From positions 62,001-126,000 of the forward strand of contig JABWCP010000009.1 in assembly GCA_013360215.1 (NCBI GenBank): a DNA stretch of 64,000 nucleotides. Direction: 5' to 3'. Shown here in pieces: positions 48,954-57,191 of the stretch (within the stretch, counting starts at the first letter, position 1; each line of letters starts with the position of its first letter). This DNA comes from a bacterium. GTDB lineage: Bacteria > CLD3 > SB21. The position numbers and the translations under genes were made by a program. The notes under the pieces were generated by a model that saw only the letters and a program-made list of their open reading frames with translations, ran no database searches and was not told where the DNA came from.

Positions 48954-49822
48954 AAATTCGTATTCGGATCGGAGGTTTTCTCCTTCTTTGGTACATACCG
49001 CGCCTGACGACGCAGCAGATTTTTTTGATGATCGGCGTCGTGTTATCCGTTTTGATCAATCTTGCGGCAATTTTTTTCATCGAAATCGTAGTCAATCCTA
49101 CCAAACCACCGCAACTTATCAGCGATAGCGAAAAAGCCGTTTTACTAAAATTACTTGAAGAACCGGATATGAGTAAGGTGCGTGATTTGCTTGAGCAACC
49201 GAAAGCCAACGATAAGGTCGCCCCAAAACCGGATGCTTTATCCGATCGCAATTCTACCACAGACGTCAAACCACCGGACGAAATAAAAAATTTCGGGTCG
49301 GTTGATGTGACACAAAACCAAGAACCGCGTCCTAAAACAGAAAATACAACTCCGCCGGATGAATCCACCGATGAAGATCGTTTTCAGAATAATATGAACG
49401 TACAGCCTTTTTTGAAGCGCAATACCAATCAGAAGTCCGTTTATGAGCGATTAACCGGTCAGGAAGATCCTTCGCAACAAGGATTTGCCGGACAAAATTA
49501 CGAACTCAATACGTATAAGTGGGAATTTGCTCCGTATATGCTCGCATGGAAAAATAAAATGACTTCTAATTGGTATCGCATCACATCCAAAATATTTTTC
49601 AGTCAGTTTGCACGTGTCGGAGAAATACTCATCTACGTCAAAATGAACAGACAAGGCCAATTGGTTGACTCCAAGGTCGTGGATTATAATTGCGATAAAT
49701 CCTTTGTTGCGCCCGCGTATGCGTCTGTCGTAAATAGTTTTCCGCTTGATCCATTACCGAATGATTTCCCGGAAGACATGCTAGAAACGACATGGACCAT
49801 TTCGATCACCAATCAGAATTAA
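48950..49822 (+). CDS. TonB-like energy-transducer-type protein
   Basis: This 290-residue protein has one N-terminal membrane helix (IFLMIGVVLSVLINLAAIFFI), a long Pro/Asp/Glu-rich periplasmic linker, and a C-terminal TonB-like fold (GEILIYVKMNRQGQLVDSKVVDYN ... SFVAPAYASVVNSFPLDPLP). No ExbB/ExbD genes are next to it. I start it at 48950, where ATGA overlaps the amidohydrolase stop, because residues before that ATG lack a membrane helix. It may link the amidohydrolase to an outer-membrane process, but that is inferred from position. Confidence 0.75.
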   Translation: MKIRIRIGGFLLLWYIPRLTTQQIFLMIGVVLSVLINLAAIFFIEIVVNPTKPPQLISDSEKAVLLKLLEEPDMSKVRDLLEQPKANDKVAPKPDALSDRNSTTDVKPPDEIKNFGSVDVTQNQEPRPKTENTTPPDESTDEDRFQNNMNVQPFLKRNTNQKSVYERLTGQEDPSQQGFAGQNYELNTYKWEFAPYMLAWKNKMTSNWYRITSKIFFSQFARVGEILIYVKMNRQGQLVDSKVVDYNCDKSFVAPAYASVVNSFPLDPLPNDFPEDMLETTWTISITNQN

Positions 49823-49835
49823 TCCCGCTCCCGTA

Positions 49836-50966
49836 TTATTCCAATCGGCAAATAAATCCCCATCCGCCGCCTAATTCACTGACAGCCAGGATCAACTCGT
49901 TATCCCCTTTTTTCAGAGGTATATAAAGCGCATCATTTTCGGAATCCATGATCCCCAAAAATCCCGGATCGCGAAAATACTGTGCACTGCGCCCGCGATA
50001 GAGTATTTGCCCGTTTAGGAATACGCACACTTCATCGCTGTATCCGATATACAGTTTTTTGATTTGATCGCGATCCGACGTGATTTTTGTTTTAGCATAA
50101 ACTATTTTAGAACCGGGTTGCGCTTCCAATCGTTTAGAAAAATCATTGGCAAAAGAAACCCGCAGATGCGGTGCTTCCCGATAACGATAAAGCGTCACCA
50201 TGCCCGGCGCCTCTGTTTCTACCGATTGCCATACTATTGATTTTTTCTCAGCTTGGGTCAGCGGTGATTCGACGTTACGTGACAGCGCATCCATCGACGG
50301 TGAAATTTCCCATTGCTTCAACACATTAGGCAGCATAGCCGGATGTTTTCTCACCCACGGAGCATCCGTAGTTTTTTTAACTTCGAAATTGGAAAAATAT
50401 GTCGCGCCGGTTAAAACCGCTAAAGCGATAGAGCCTTTCTGAATTCCGCTTTTTAGATCGTCCATCACCAATACCGGCTTATCCATATTTTTTACAAACA
50501 ACCGCGCTTGCGCTCCGGAAACTTCGAGCCGTAAATGGAACCACTCGTTTTTAGGTATATCCACAGCGCCGATAAATCCCGGCCCGCTGTACAGCTGCCA
50601 ATTGAGCCCCGTATTGAGGATCGGGGTATATTGCATGGCATCAGCAAGTCCTGATTTGTGTTGGCGGAGATATACCCATTCTCCGTTTACGCCGTCTTCG
50701 GATATGCGAAATTGTATCCCAAAAAAACCACGCGCCGCAGGTGTCGAAACGTCAACGTCCATAACACCGTCACGCAATTCCAAATTTTTTAAGACGGCGG
50801 CGCCGCCATTGAGAAAAACACTCTTCCGACCTTGATAATCTACAAACCCGCTTTGGCCTTGCAGATCCCATATCGTAGAATCCATAGCCATAACCTGCGA
50901 AAAAACATTTCGCGCCTGGAGGAGGCTTGTTAAAAAGAAGGCCGCAATAAAAATAAATACGCGCAT
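49836..50966 (-). CDS. Secreted DUF1080-like (3-keto-disaccharide hydrolase-type fold) protein
   Basis: This 376-residue protein has a signal peptide (RVFIFIAAFFLTSLLQ) and a concanavalin-like/LamG segment at about 40-205 (LRDGVMDVDVSTPAARGFFGIQFR, NEWFHLRLEVSGAQARLFVKN). A second beta domain follows with a C-terminal FLNGQILYRGRSAQYF and GDNELILAVSELGGGWGF, resembling a carbohydrate-binding-like module. Substrate is not known. It is convergent with the TonB-like gene (13-bp gap) and is probably its own unit. Confidence 0.75.
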   Translation of the reverse strand: MRVFIFIAAFFLTSLLQARNVFSQVMAMDSTIWDLQGQSGFVDYQGRKSVFLNGGAAVLKNLELRDGVMDVDVSTPAARGFFGIQFRISEDGVNGEWVYLRQHKSGLADAMQYTPILNTGLNWQLYSGPGFIGAVDIPKNEWFHLRLEVSGAQARLFVKNMDKPVLVMDDLKSGIQKGSIALAVLTGATYFSNFEVKKTTDAPWVRKHPAMLPNVLKQWEISPSMDALSRNVESPLTQAEKKSIVWQSVETEAPGMVTLYRYREAPHLRVSFANDFSKRLEAQPGSKIVYAKTKITSDRDQIKKLYIGYSDEVCVFLNGQILYRGRSAQYFRDPGFLGIMDSENDALYIPLKKGDNELILAVSELGGGWGFICRLE

Positions 50967-51117
50967 GTCGCCCCTAGGTTAAATTAATGTAATTTGTTAC
51001 GTAAATGGTACGACGTGCGGATACTATTGTTTCAAAATGAATTTAAGAAAACCGACTCCGACGAGAATCACAGACACCTATTTTATTCTAAAAAATATTC
51101 TAAAAAGCGAATTCGAT

Positions 51118-51810
51118 TCATTGCCCTGATGTCGTTAGTTTCTTCTTGGCTGTTTCATTCCAGCGGATAACCATTTGACCAAATTCATCATCTCTTTTTA
51201 ACGCCATAAAACGATTGGTCTCATCAAAAAGAAATCCATATAAACCCAACTTCATATATAGTGCGCACAAGCGATCAAAATTACTTGGTTCAAAATATAA
51301 CGAAGGAAATTTGGAAATTAGTCGTTTGAGACTTAATAACGCTGTTTCCGCATACTGATGCTCTTCAAACCAGTAGATTGCGCGCATACGCTCGGTCAAA
51401 TACGGTACAGATTGATTTTCAGCGCGTGTTTCGTTAACCCGGCCATAGGTAAGGCCAAATTTTTGATCGTTGGTTCGTTCAACCGGTTGCGAGGGAAGCT
51501 GCTCCGCTTCGATGCGCGTGATCGCAGAAACCAAGTCGCGTTTGTTATTAACAAACATATCTTCGATGTAAAAATACCCGCCGGCCGGCGCATCATATAC
51601 ATCCGTTTCGCGATAGATTTTGAGCGTGGCATCGGCTTTAGTCAAAACATATGTACGCGGCGCTATTTTTTCTTTACTCCCTAGAGGCTGCCACTTCATG
51701 GATGTAACATCCAGATACATCGCATCGCCCTTTTCGAGTTTTAGCCAAATTTCCGATTGTCCCATCAATGGTGAGGTAAGAAGAATAAAACATATCGCCT
51801 TAAAAATCAT
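51118..51810 (-). CDS. FecR-like secreted protein
   Basis: This 230-residue protein has a signal peptide (MIFKAICFILLTSPLMGQ). The following segment, WLKLEKGDAMYLDVTSMKWQPLGSKEKIAPRTYVLTK and so on, resembles a FecR-type sensory domain; the C-terminal part is helical (LSLKRLISKFPSLYFEPSNFDRL). The ATG at 51810 is used because it begins the signal sequence; it overlaps the previous gene's end by 11 bp. FecR-domain and CHASE2-domain proteins often occur together, which fits this operon. The family call is moderate. Confidence 0.6.
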   Translation of the reverse strand: MIFKAICFILLTSPLMGQSEIWLKLEKGDAMYLDVTSMKWQPLGSKEKIAPRTYVLTKADATLKIYRETDVYDAPAGGYFYIEDMFVNNKRDLVSAITRIEAEQLPSQPVERTNDQKFGLTYGRVNETRAENQSVPYLTERMRAIYWFEEHQYAETALLSLKRLISKFPSLYFEPSNFDRLCALYMKLGLYGFLFDETNRFMALKRDDEFGQMVIRWNETAKKKLTTSGQ

Positions 51811-53770
51811 ATACGTGTACCGTTCCATGGACTACTCCGTTTTTTTGAATCACTTCATCATAATACTGGCGCACACCTTCGCGATGCGCATGTTCAAAAC
51901 CACCGTTTATAACAGTTGTTTCCAGCGGCAACCAAATCGTCACGCGTCCGGTTTTATCGGGGCGGGCAACATATTCAAATTCGGATAAACCCAACTGATC
52001 CACGGCATTAACCGGAATACTCGTATCCACAAGCAAAAATACATGCCCTATGGAACCCGGTTTGGCAGTTGGAATATTGATATTTTCAGTGAGCGTCGGG
52101 CGAATATCCACCACGGCGCAAGCATGGCCTATAGCCATAAGATTGGTAGCCATAAATGCAACAAGGTCTTCGCAATCGCCGGACTTTTGTCGCAGTGTCT
52201 CCGAAGGATATTGCACACGTTCATTGACAAAAGTCGTGGTAGGATCGGATACATAACGTAAATTTTTGCCGACAGCCGTTACAAATTTTTTTAACGCATG
52301 AAACTTATTATGAAAATCTGAATACGCGGAATCGGTTCCTATGGTCAACAAATTACTTTTGGCAAACGATTGTATTTCAGGCTCATCCGGAGCTATAAAG
52401 TAGCGCAATCCCCACGTATCGCCATCCCAGCTATGGATATCATATAATGTCACCGGAAAACTGGACAGTGTGATGTGTTTGCCGCGTACTTCACCGGTAA
52501 TTTTCACCTGAGCCACCATGCCGGATTGTTCTACGCTCTGATCCGGTATGTAAAAAAATAAGGGCACCGATTTGATCTCATGTGGTGCTAAATCAATCGA
52601 AGACGAACGAAATATTTCGCCCCACGCACCGGCTTCGGCATGTATGACAACGCTCAGGTGTTCATCCGACGCATTATGTACATCCATCTGTCCCACCGGA
52701 TTGTATGCATAATAGGCGCGCTTGGCCGTATAAACTTTTGTCTGAAAAATTTTCATATTCACCATTTTTACGTAATCGGCAGCGCGGCTTCCTGACAAAT
52801 CATAACGCAATCCGATTTGCACCGTTTTGTGAGGCAACTGATTGGTAAGTTTTCCGCTCGATATGTCGCCGTGACGATTAAGCCATTGACGAAAATTTTG
52901 TGATCTGAAATTTTCCGCCAAATACCATGTGCTTTCGTAACCGGCAAGTAATGTGAAGCCGCCACTCAAATCGTAACTTAGATTTAATTTCCACACTTGA
53001 TAATCCGACGGCCGCAAACTTCTGTAATATTCATTGTTCACCTGTAACGCACCATATTTCAATTGTACATTACCGCCCCAAGCATCCCGGCCTACACGCG
53101 TGGTCATCGAATGCGAACGGTAACGATATTGAACATCCAAAAACCCGCTCAACTTATTTTTCAATGCATAATGCATGCTGTCGTTACCCATGCGTATCAT
53201 TCGCCAAGGCAATATGCCTGTCGTTACGGCAAACGGACCCCAATAGCTTGTCATCGCACCATAGCCTAATAGTGACGAACGGCGATGGGATGCAAATTCA
53301 TAATCCACGTAATACACTTTTGATGTCAGTTCTTTTACCAAAGTTGACACGATTTCTTCTTTTTCAACGAGAATTTGCGAACCGAAAGCAATTTCAAATC
53401 GTGCAAAACGGCGGCGCAACTCAAGAGCCGCCGGTAAATCAACCACATACGTGTGCGCATGGTTAGTGATTTGGCTACGATCCACTAATTTAACGCTGTC
53501 GGGCAACACCAACGTCGTGGTGCCGGGCATTATCGTAAAGGGTAGTTGTTGATTCATATTCACCAATACCGAAAAGCCATACAGGCCGTGATTGTGCATA
53601 TAGTGAATCCGCGATGCGACGTATTCTTTTGAAGCAAATTGGCGAGCGGTGTACTCCGATACAAACGTGAGGCGTGCATCATAACGCATAGGCCGATACG
53701 CATCCGCATCGTTTTGCGCAAAAAGTGATGCGGATACAAAAACTAACATCAATAGTCCCCATCTAGTCAT
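51800..53770 (-). CDS. Predicted outer-membrane protein with C-terminal transglutaminase-like domain
   Basis: This 656-residue protein has a signal peptide (GLLMLVFVSASLFAQ). Residues about 90-330 have alternating aromatic strands (LLGYGAMTSYWGPFAVTTG, DVQYRYRSHSMTTRVG, GFTLLAGYESTWYL) that suggest a beta-barrel. A transglutaminase-like domain ends the protein: SGDCEDLVAF (Cys near 530), IGHVFLLVD (His near 575) and WLPLETT, where Glu takes the place of the usual Asp. The start overlaps the activator stop by 8 bp. I know no exact match for this barrel/transglutaminase pairing. Confidence 0.7.
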   Translation of the reverse strand: MTRWGLLMLVFVSASLFAQNDADAYRPMRYDARLTFVSEYTARQFASKEYVASRIHYMHNHGLYGFSVLVNMNQQLPFTIMPGTTTLVLPDSVKLVDRSQITNHAHTYVVDLPAALELRRRFARFEIAFGSQILVEKEEIVSTLVKELTSKVYYVDYEFASHRRSSLLGYGAMTSYWGPFAVTTGILPWRMIRMGNDSMHYALKNKLSGFLDVQYRYRSHSMTTRVGRDAWGGNVQLKYGALQVNNEYYRSLRPSDYQVWKLNLSYDLSGGFTLLAGYESTWYLAENFRSQNFRQWLNRHGDISSGKLTNQLPHKTVQIGLRYDLSGSRAADYVKMVNMKIFQTKVYTAKRAYYAYNPVGQMDVHNASDEHLSVVIHAEAGAWGEIFRSSSIDLAPHEIKSVPLFFYIPDQSVEQSGMVAQVKITGEVRGKHITLSSFPVTLYDIHSWDGDTWGLRYFIAPDEPEIQSFAKSNLLTIGTDSAYSDFHNKFHALKKFVTAVGKNLRYVSDPTTTFVNERVQYPSETLRQKSGDCEDLVAFMATNLMAIGHACAVVDIRPTLTENINIPTAKPGSIGHVFLLVDTSIPVNAVDQLGLSEFEYVARPDKTGRVTIWLPLETTVINGGFEHAHREGVRQYYDEVIQKNGVVHGTVHVYDF

Positions 53771-55934
53771 GACGATATTCCTTGATGAGTTGGATAAGGT
53801 CATCGTAAAAAAATTTAGGCGTATTGCGAAATCGTAAACGTATCACCTCTTCCGGAGATTCGTTTTTTTTCACGCCCGTGCGAATGCGTTCGGAAATATT
53901 GTTTTGATATTCATCTATGCGCTGCTTCAAAGCCTTTGGTTCGGATATATCCGATGTGCCGCGTAAATATTCAAACATAGCCTGAGGTTCCTGTTCGCAC
54001 CGTATCATCGCCTTGATCACCCAGCCGCGAAAATATTCGGTCACTGTGATGCGATGTAAACCCAGATCATCGGCTACCGCAGACATGGCACGATGTTTAA
54101 ATTGATGGTCGCGGAGTGCATGGAGCACCCGCTCGGCCAAAGATTGCTCTGAATCAGAAAACGTTGCGCCGCGAATTTCGAAATCCGCCGGTAAAATATA
54201 ATTACGATGCCGCATGCGTGCATTGATCACACTGCGCTGAGTTGCTGCTTTTAGCTCACGCACATTGCCGGGCCAAGCCAATGTGCAGAGCCATTGGACG
54301 AGATGATCGGAGTATTTGAGTTCCGGAGCAATTTCGTACACAAACTGACGGAATAGAAAATCAATATCAACCGTACGTTCGCGTAAAGGTTTCAGCGGCA
54401 ACACAAAACCGGCAATACGATAATATAAATCTTCGCGAAACTGTTTATCCCGGATCAATACCGATATATCCCGATGGGTCGCCGCAATAACACGAACCGA
54501 TACGCTTTTCGAAACAACGCCGCCGACGCGTTCAAACCGACCTTCCTGTAAAACCCGAAGAAGTTTAACCTGAAATGCCGGGCTTGTCTCTGCGATTTCA
54601 TCCAAAAACAACGTACCATTATCTGCCATTTCAAACCGGCCTGGCTTGGCTTGTACCGCGCCCGTAAAAGCGCCTTTTTCATATCCAAATAACTCCGCTT
54701 CGATCAAATTGTCGTTAAATGCCCCACAATTAACAGCTACAAAAGGACCCGAAGCGCGCTGTGAACGGCGATGAATAAATTCGGCGATACGTTCTTTCCC
54801 AGTGCCGGATTCACCGGTGATCAGCACCGGAACATTTGACTGGGCTACCTGATCGGCTTTTTGGAGAAGCTCTGCGACGGGCGAATCTTTATGGTAATAA
54901 ATACCCTGCGCTTCACGGCATTCCGACAAATCCAACGGGCGAATTTGATCGGATATTTTTTCGTAAAAATTGAGCCGATACCTTAGATCCGTCAGATCAT
55001 CCGATGTGGCAGAGGCAACCTCTTTTGTCACAGTAACGGTGCGACGCTTGATCCCCAACATGAACGTCGAAACGAGTATCGGCACAAGAGTCCAACCTAT
55101 ACCGATAGGCAAATAAATACGCAAAAAGTATAGACCGGCAGCGAACGCACACCAAATCAATGCCGGGGCGCCTATCCAAATCCAACGTGTATCACGAAGC
55201 GACAAAAAGCTCACTACTGCCGTACCGGCGAAAAGAACAACCAGCAACCATAGCGGCCATTGTTTCCACATACGACCTTGTTTGATTTCCTCCGCAGCCC
55301 ATATCTGAATAAGACTGACGGGGTTAACCGAACCTTGAGGTGACGCTACATACGAGGTTACACCGGGATAGTCAAAATAAAATACAACACTTCGGTTGCT
55401 CAAATCCGAATTGGACGACAAAAACGCACTCAGATGCATATCCGGAAGTAAAGTATCGGATGGCCAGTGCAATATAACGGTTTCTTCAGGTACTTCTGTT
55501 AAAGCTGAAACCAGCGAATGATCACCCGGCGTATAGATCAGATAGGCATTTTCGATTTGCCAATGGGCCGCAAACGGAAGAAATGTCCGACCGGCAGGAA
55601 ACGATTGGCCGCCAAGTATGGTATTATTTTCCTGAACACGTTCCGTCATAAGAAAAATCTTATCATCCCTTACGCACTCATGATAAAAAACTTCGTCCGA
55701 CTCCGGATGCAACGCATCGGCCGAGGGAAACGCCATATCAAAATAGATCGCTTGCGCGCCGTTTTGTTTAGCATGTTGTGCTGCGACCGCATACCATCGT
55801 CGAGCCAAAGGCCATCCGCCCAGATGCTCTACATCGTGTTTACCGATAGCAATCCGAATCACCGGCCGTTCCTGCGCCGTAAGTAACGGGTTGCAAAACA
55901 AAATCAAACTAAGGCAAGCGACGATCTTCTTCAT
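53763..55934 (-). CDS. Membrane-bound sigma54 activator with CHASE2-like sensor
   Basis: This 723-residue protein has a signal peptide, an extracytoplasmic CHASE2-like domain (about 22-220; GWPLARRWYAVAAQHAKQNG, VIYFDMAFPS-type), three membrane helices (about 225-300), and an AAA+ sigma54-interaction domain: Walker A GESGTGKE near 375, GAFTGA near 430 (sigma54 contact), Walker B TLFLDEIAE, and REDLYYRI. A C-terminal HTH (VADDLGLHRITVTEYF) and an unusual 100-residue helical tail follow. The start at 55934 gives the signal peptide; the frame extends to 55964. It would turn an envelope signal into sigma54-dependent transcription. Confidence 0.9.
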   Translation of the reverse strand: MKKIVACLSLILFCNPLLTAQERPVIRIAIGKHDVEHLGGWPLARRWYAVAAQHAKQNGAQAIYFDMAFPSADALHPESDEVFYHECVRDDKIFLMTERVQENNTILGGQSFPAGRTFLPFAAHWQIENAYLIYTPGDHSLVSALTEVPEETVILHWPSDTLLPDMHLSAFLSSNSDLSNRSVVFYFDYPGVTSYVASPQGSVNPVSLIQIWAAEEIKQGRMWKQWPLWLLVVLFAGTAVVSFLSLRDTRWIWIGAPALIWCAFAAGLYFLRIYLPIGIGWTLVPILVSTFMLGIKRRTVTVTKEVASATSDDLTDLRYRLNFYEKISDQIRPLDLSECREAQGIYYHKDSPVAELLQKADQVAQSNVPVLITGESGTGKERIAEFIHRRSQRASGPFVAVNCGAFNDNLIEAELFGYEKGAFTGAVQAKPGRFEMADNGTLFLDEIAETSPAFQVKLLRVLQEGRFERVGGVVSKSVSVRVIAATHRDISVLIRDKQFREDLYYRIAGFVLPLKPLRERTVDIDFLFRQFVYEIAPELKYSDHLVQWLCTLAWPGNVRELKAATQRSVINARMRHRNYILPADFEIRGATFSDSEQSLAERVLHALRDHQFKHRAMSAVADDLGLHRITVTEYFRGWVIKAMIRCEQEPQAMFEYLRGTSDISEPKALKQRIDEYQNNISERIRTGVKKNESPEEVIRLRFRNTPKFFYDDLIQLIKEYRHD

Positions 55935-55941
55935 AAAATAA

Positions 55942-55970
55942 ACGGCGCTGACTTTTGTAGCCAACGCCGT
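55942..55970 (-). terminator. Hairpin between lipoprotein and activator genes
   Basis: ACGGCG and CGCCGT pair, with inner partial pairing, and on the minus strand are followed by TTTATTTT. It may partly terminate the lipoprotein transcript before the activator gene. Confidence 0.5.
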
Positions 55971-55980
55971 AGGTTCTCCG

Positions 55981-56883
55981 TTATTGTTTTTTCAATTTGA
56001 CTAAAACATTGTGCCAGTAATCGGCTTCAATTTGTAAGTTATATGTTTTTCCGTCGAACTTTCCTGTAGTGGTTAGCGGGTCTGGGAAATGCTCTTCAAT
56101 AACGCCAACCAAGTAATCCGTCTCTTGCTTATTCCACTTTGAGGTAAGCAGTTGTAACTGTTCGGCTGGAATCACAATTTCATCAGTCTCAACTGTATAT
56201 TGAAAAAAAGCATATTCAAATCCACCTGCTACAGTATCTGCATAATTTGGTTTATAGGCATACAACTCAATCCAACCCGATTTGGAAGGGCGATTAAATT
56301 TAATAAGTAAATCCTCGCCATCACCAACCACTTGATTAACAGCTATATTTGTAATCTTCAATTGACTAGGCATTGGAATACTGGCCGTAAAATCATTAAT
56401 TTCCGGTGAATTTTGCCCGGATATCGTTATTTGACCGTTATTCACTATTGTGAATGGTTGATTACTTTGCTTTTCATAACTAATTATATCAAGCGTATCA
56501 ATATGTGCTGGAATTCCGTTTTTTTCCGGCCGATCAATAGTTATCCAGCTCTGATTACGCGTAATCTCTGTACCGCTAAGTTTCAATGTTCCATAATCTA
56601 AAAACTTGGAAAGGAATCGACCATTAATATCGGTATTAAGATTATGTTGCAAACTCACGTAATAAAAAACAGGGTCTCCTTCCCCTACATCACTTTGAGA
56701 AATAGCAATTAACATACTGCTATCGCCCGGCGGATAATAGTGCGAGCTGGTTCGCAATACAGGATCATGACCAATGATCAGCGTTTGATCCTTTCCTTTG
56801 TCCGACATAACATCCGACCCGTCCTTGTCACATCCGATCGCCAATAAGGCGATGGTTACAATTAGTGCGACTGATTTTGGCAT
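55981..56883 (-). CDS. Lipoprotein of unknown function, AT-rich
   Basis: This 300-residue protein has a lipoprotein signal (LLAIGCDKDG) and predicted beta structure, with no recognised family (RSSHYYPPGDSSMLIAISQSD, DFTASIPMPSQLKITNIAVN). AAGGAG lies 6-8 nt before the ATG at 56883; the frame continues to 56922 without coding sense. It is visibly more AT-rich than the activator and transglutaminase-like genes, perhaps a later arrival. It is probably first in the activator operon, though a hairpin intervenes. Confidence 0.75.
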   Translation of the reverse strand: MPKSVALIVTIALLAIGCDKDGSDVMSDKGKDQTLIIGHDPVLRTSSHYYPPGDSSMLIAISQSDVGEGDPVFYYVSLQHNLNTDINGRFLSKFLDYGTLKLSGTEITRNQSWITIDRPEKNGIPAHIDTLDIISYEKQSNQPFTIVNNGQITISGQNSPEINDFTASIPMPSQLKITNIAVNQVVGDGEDLLIKFNRPSKSGWIELYAYKPNYADTVAGGFEYAFFQYTVETDEIVIPAEQLQLLTSKWNKQETDYLVGVIEEHFPDPLTTTGKFDGKTYNLQIEADYWHNVLVKLKKQ

Positions 56884-56989
56884 ACATTTCTCCTTGTTGT
56901 TGGTTATCAGTGTTGTACACAACTCGACAACAAACTAAATTCATGCCAAAGAATAACTTATTAATTTTTTTCAATATACCTTCATTCGA

Positions 56990-57046
56990 AAGTGAAGTGA
57001 GTGCAGTATATAAGTGAAGTGATGCATTTTCACATCACAAATGCAT
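56990..57046. promoter_or_regulatory. Repeat-rich putative operator upstream of the activator operon
   Basis: AAGTGAAGTGAGTGCA (56990-57005) is repeated as AAGTGAAGTGATGCA (57012-57026), 22 bp apart. Inverted repeats GTGATG/CATCAC (57019-57024, 57033-57038) and ATGCATTT/AAATGCAT (57022-57029, 57039-57046) overlap it. It lies 107-163 bp before the lipoprotein start. No -24/-12 promoter was found between them. Confidence 0.5.
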
Positions 57047-57137
57047 GTGATCCAAGGCACTCAAGAAGTTAATTAGAACTTGCTTTTATAATACCTACAC
57101 AACAATGTAGCCTGTCTCTGGAAATTACTTTAGAACA

Positions 57138-57172
57138 AAAAAAGCCCGTTTACCATTGCGATAAACGGGCTT
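57138..57172 (-). terminator. Intrinsic terminator after fhs
   Basis: AAGCCCGTTTA and TAAACGGGCTT form an 11-bp stem. On the minus strand a T run follows (plus-strand A run at about 57131-57138). It ends the fhs transcript. Confidence 0.9.
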
Positions 57173-57191
57173 GAATGAAAAAAACTAAATT

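Noticed and set aside
56884-57000. Sigma54 (-24/-12) promoter before the activator operon
   Set aside because: A partial TGCCA was seen on the minus strand near 56943 but the matching GC element at the right distance was absent.
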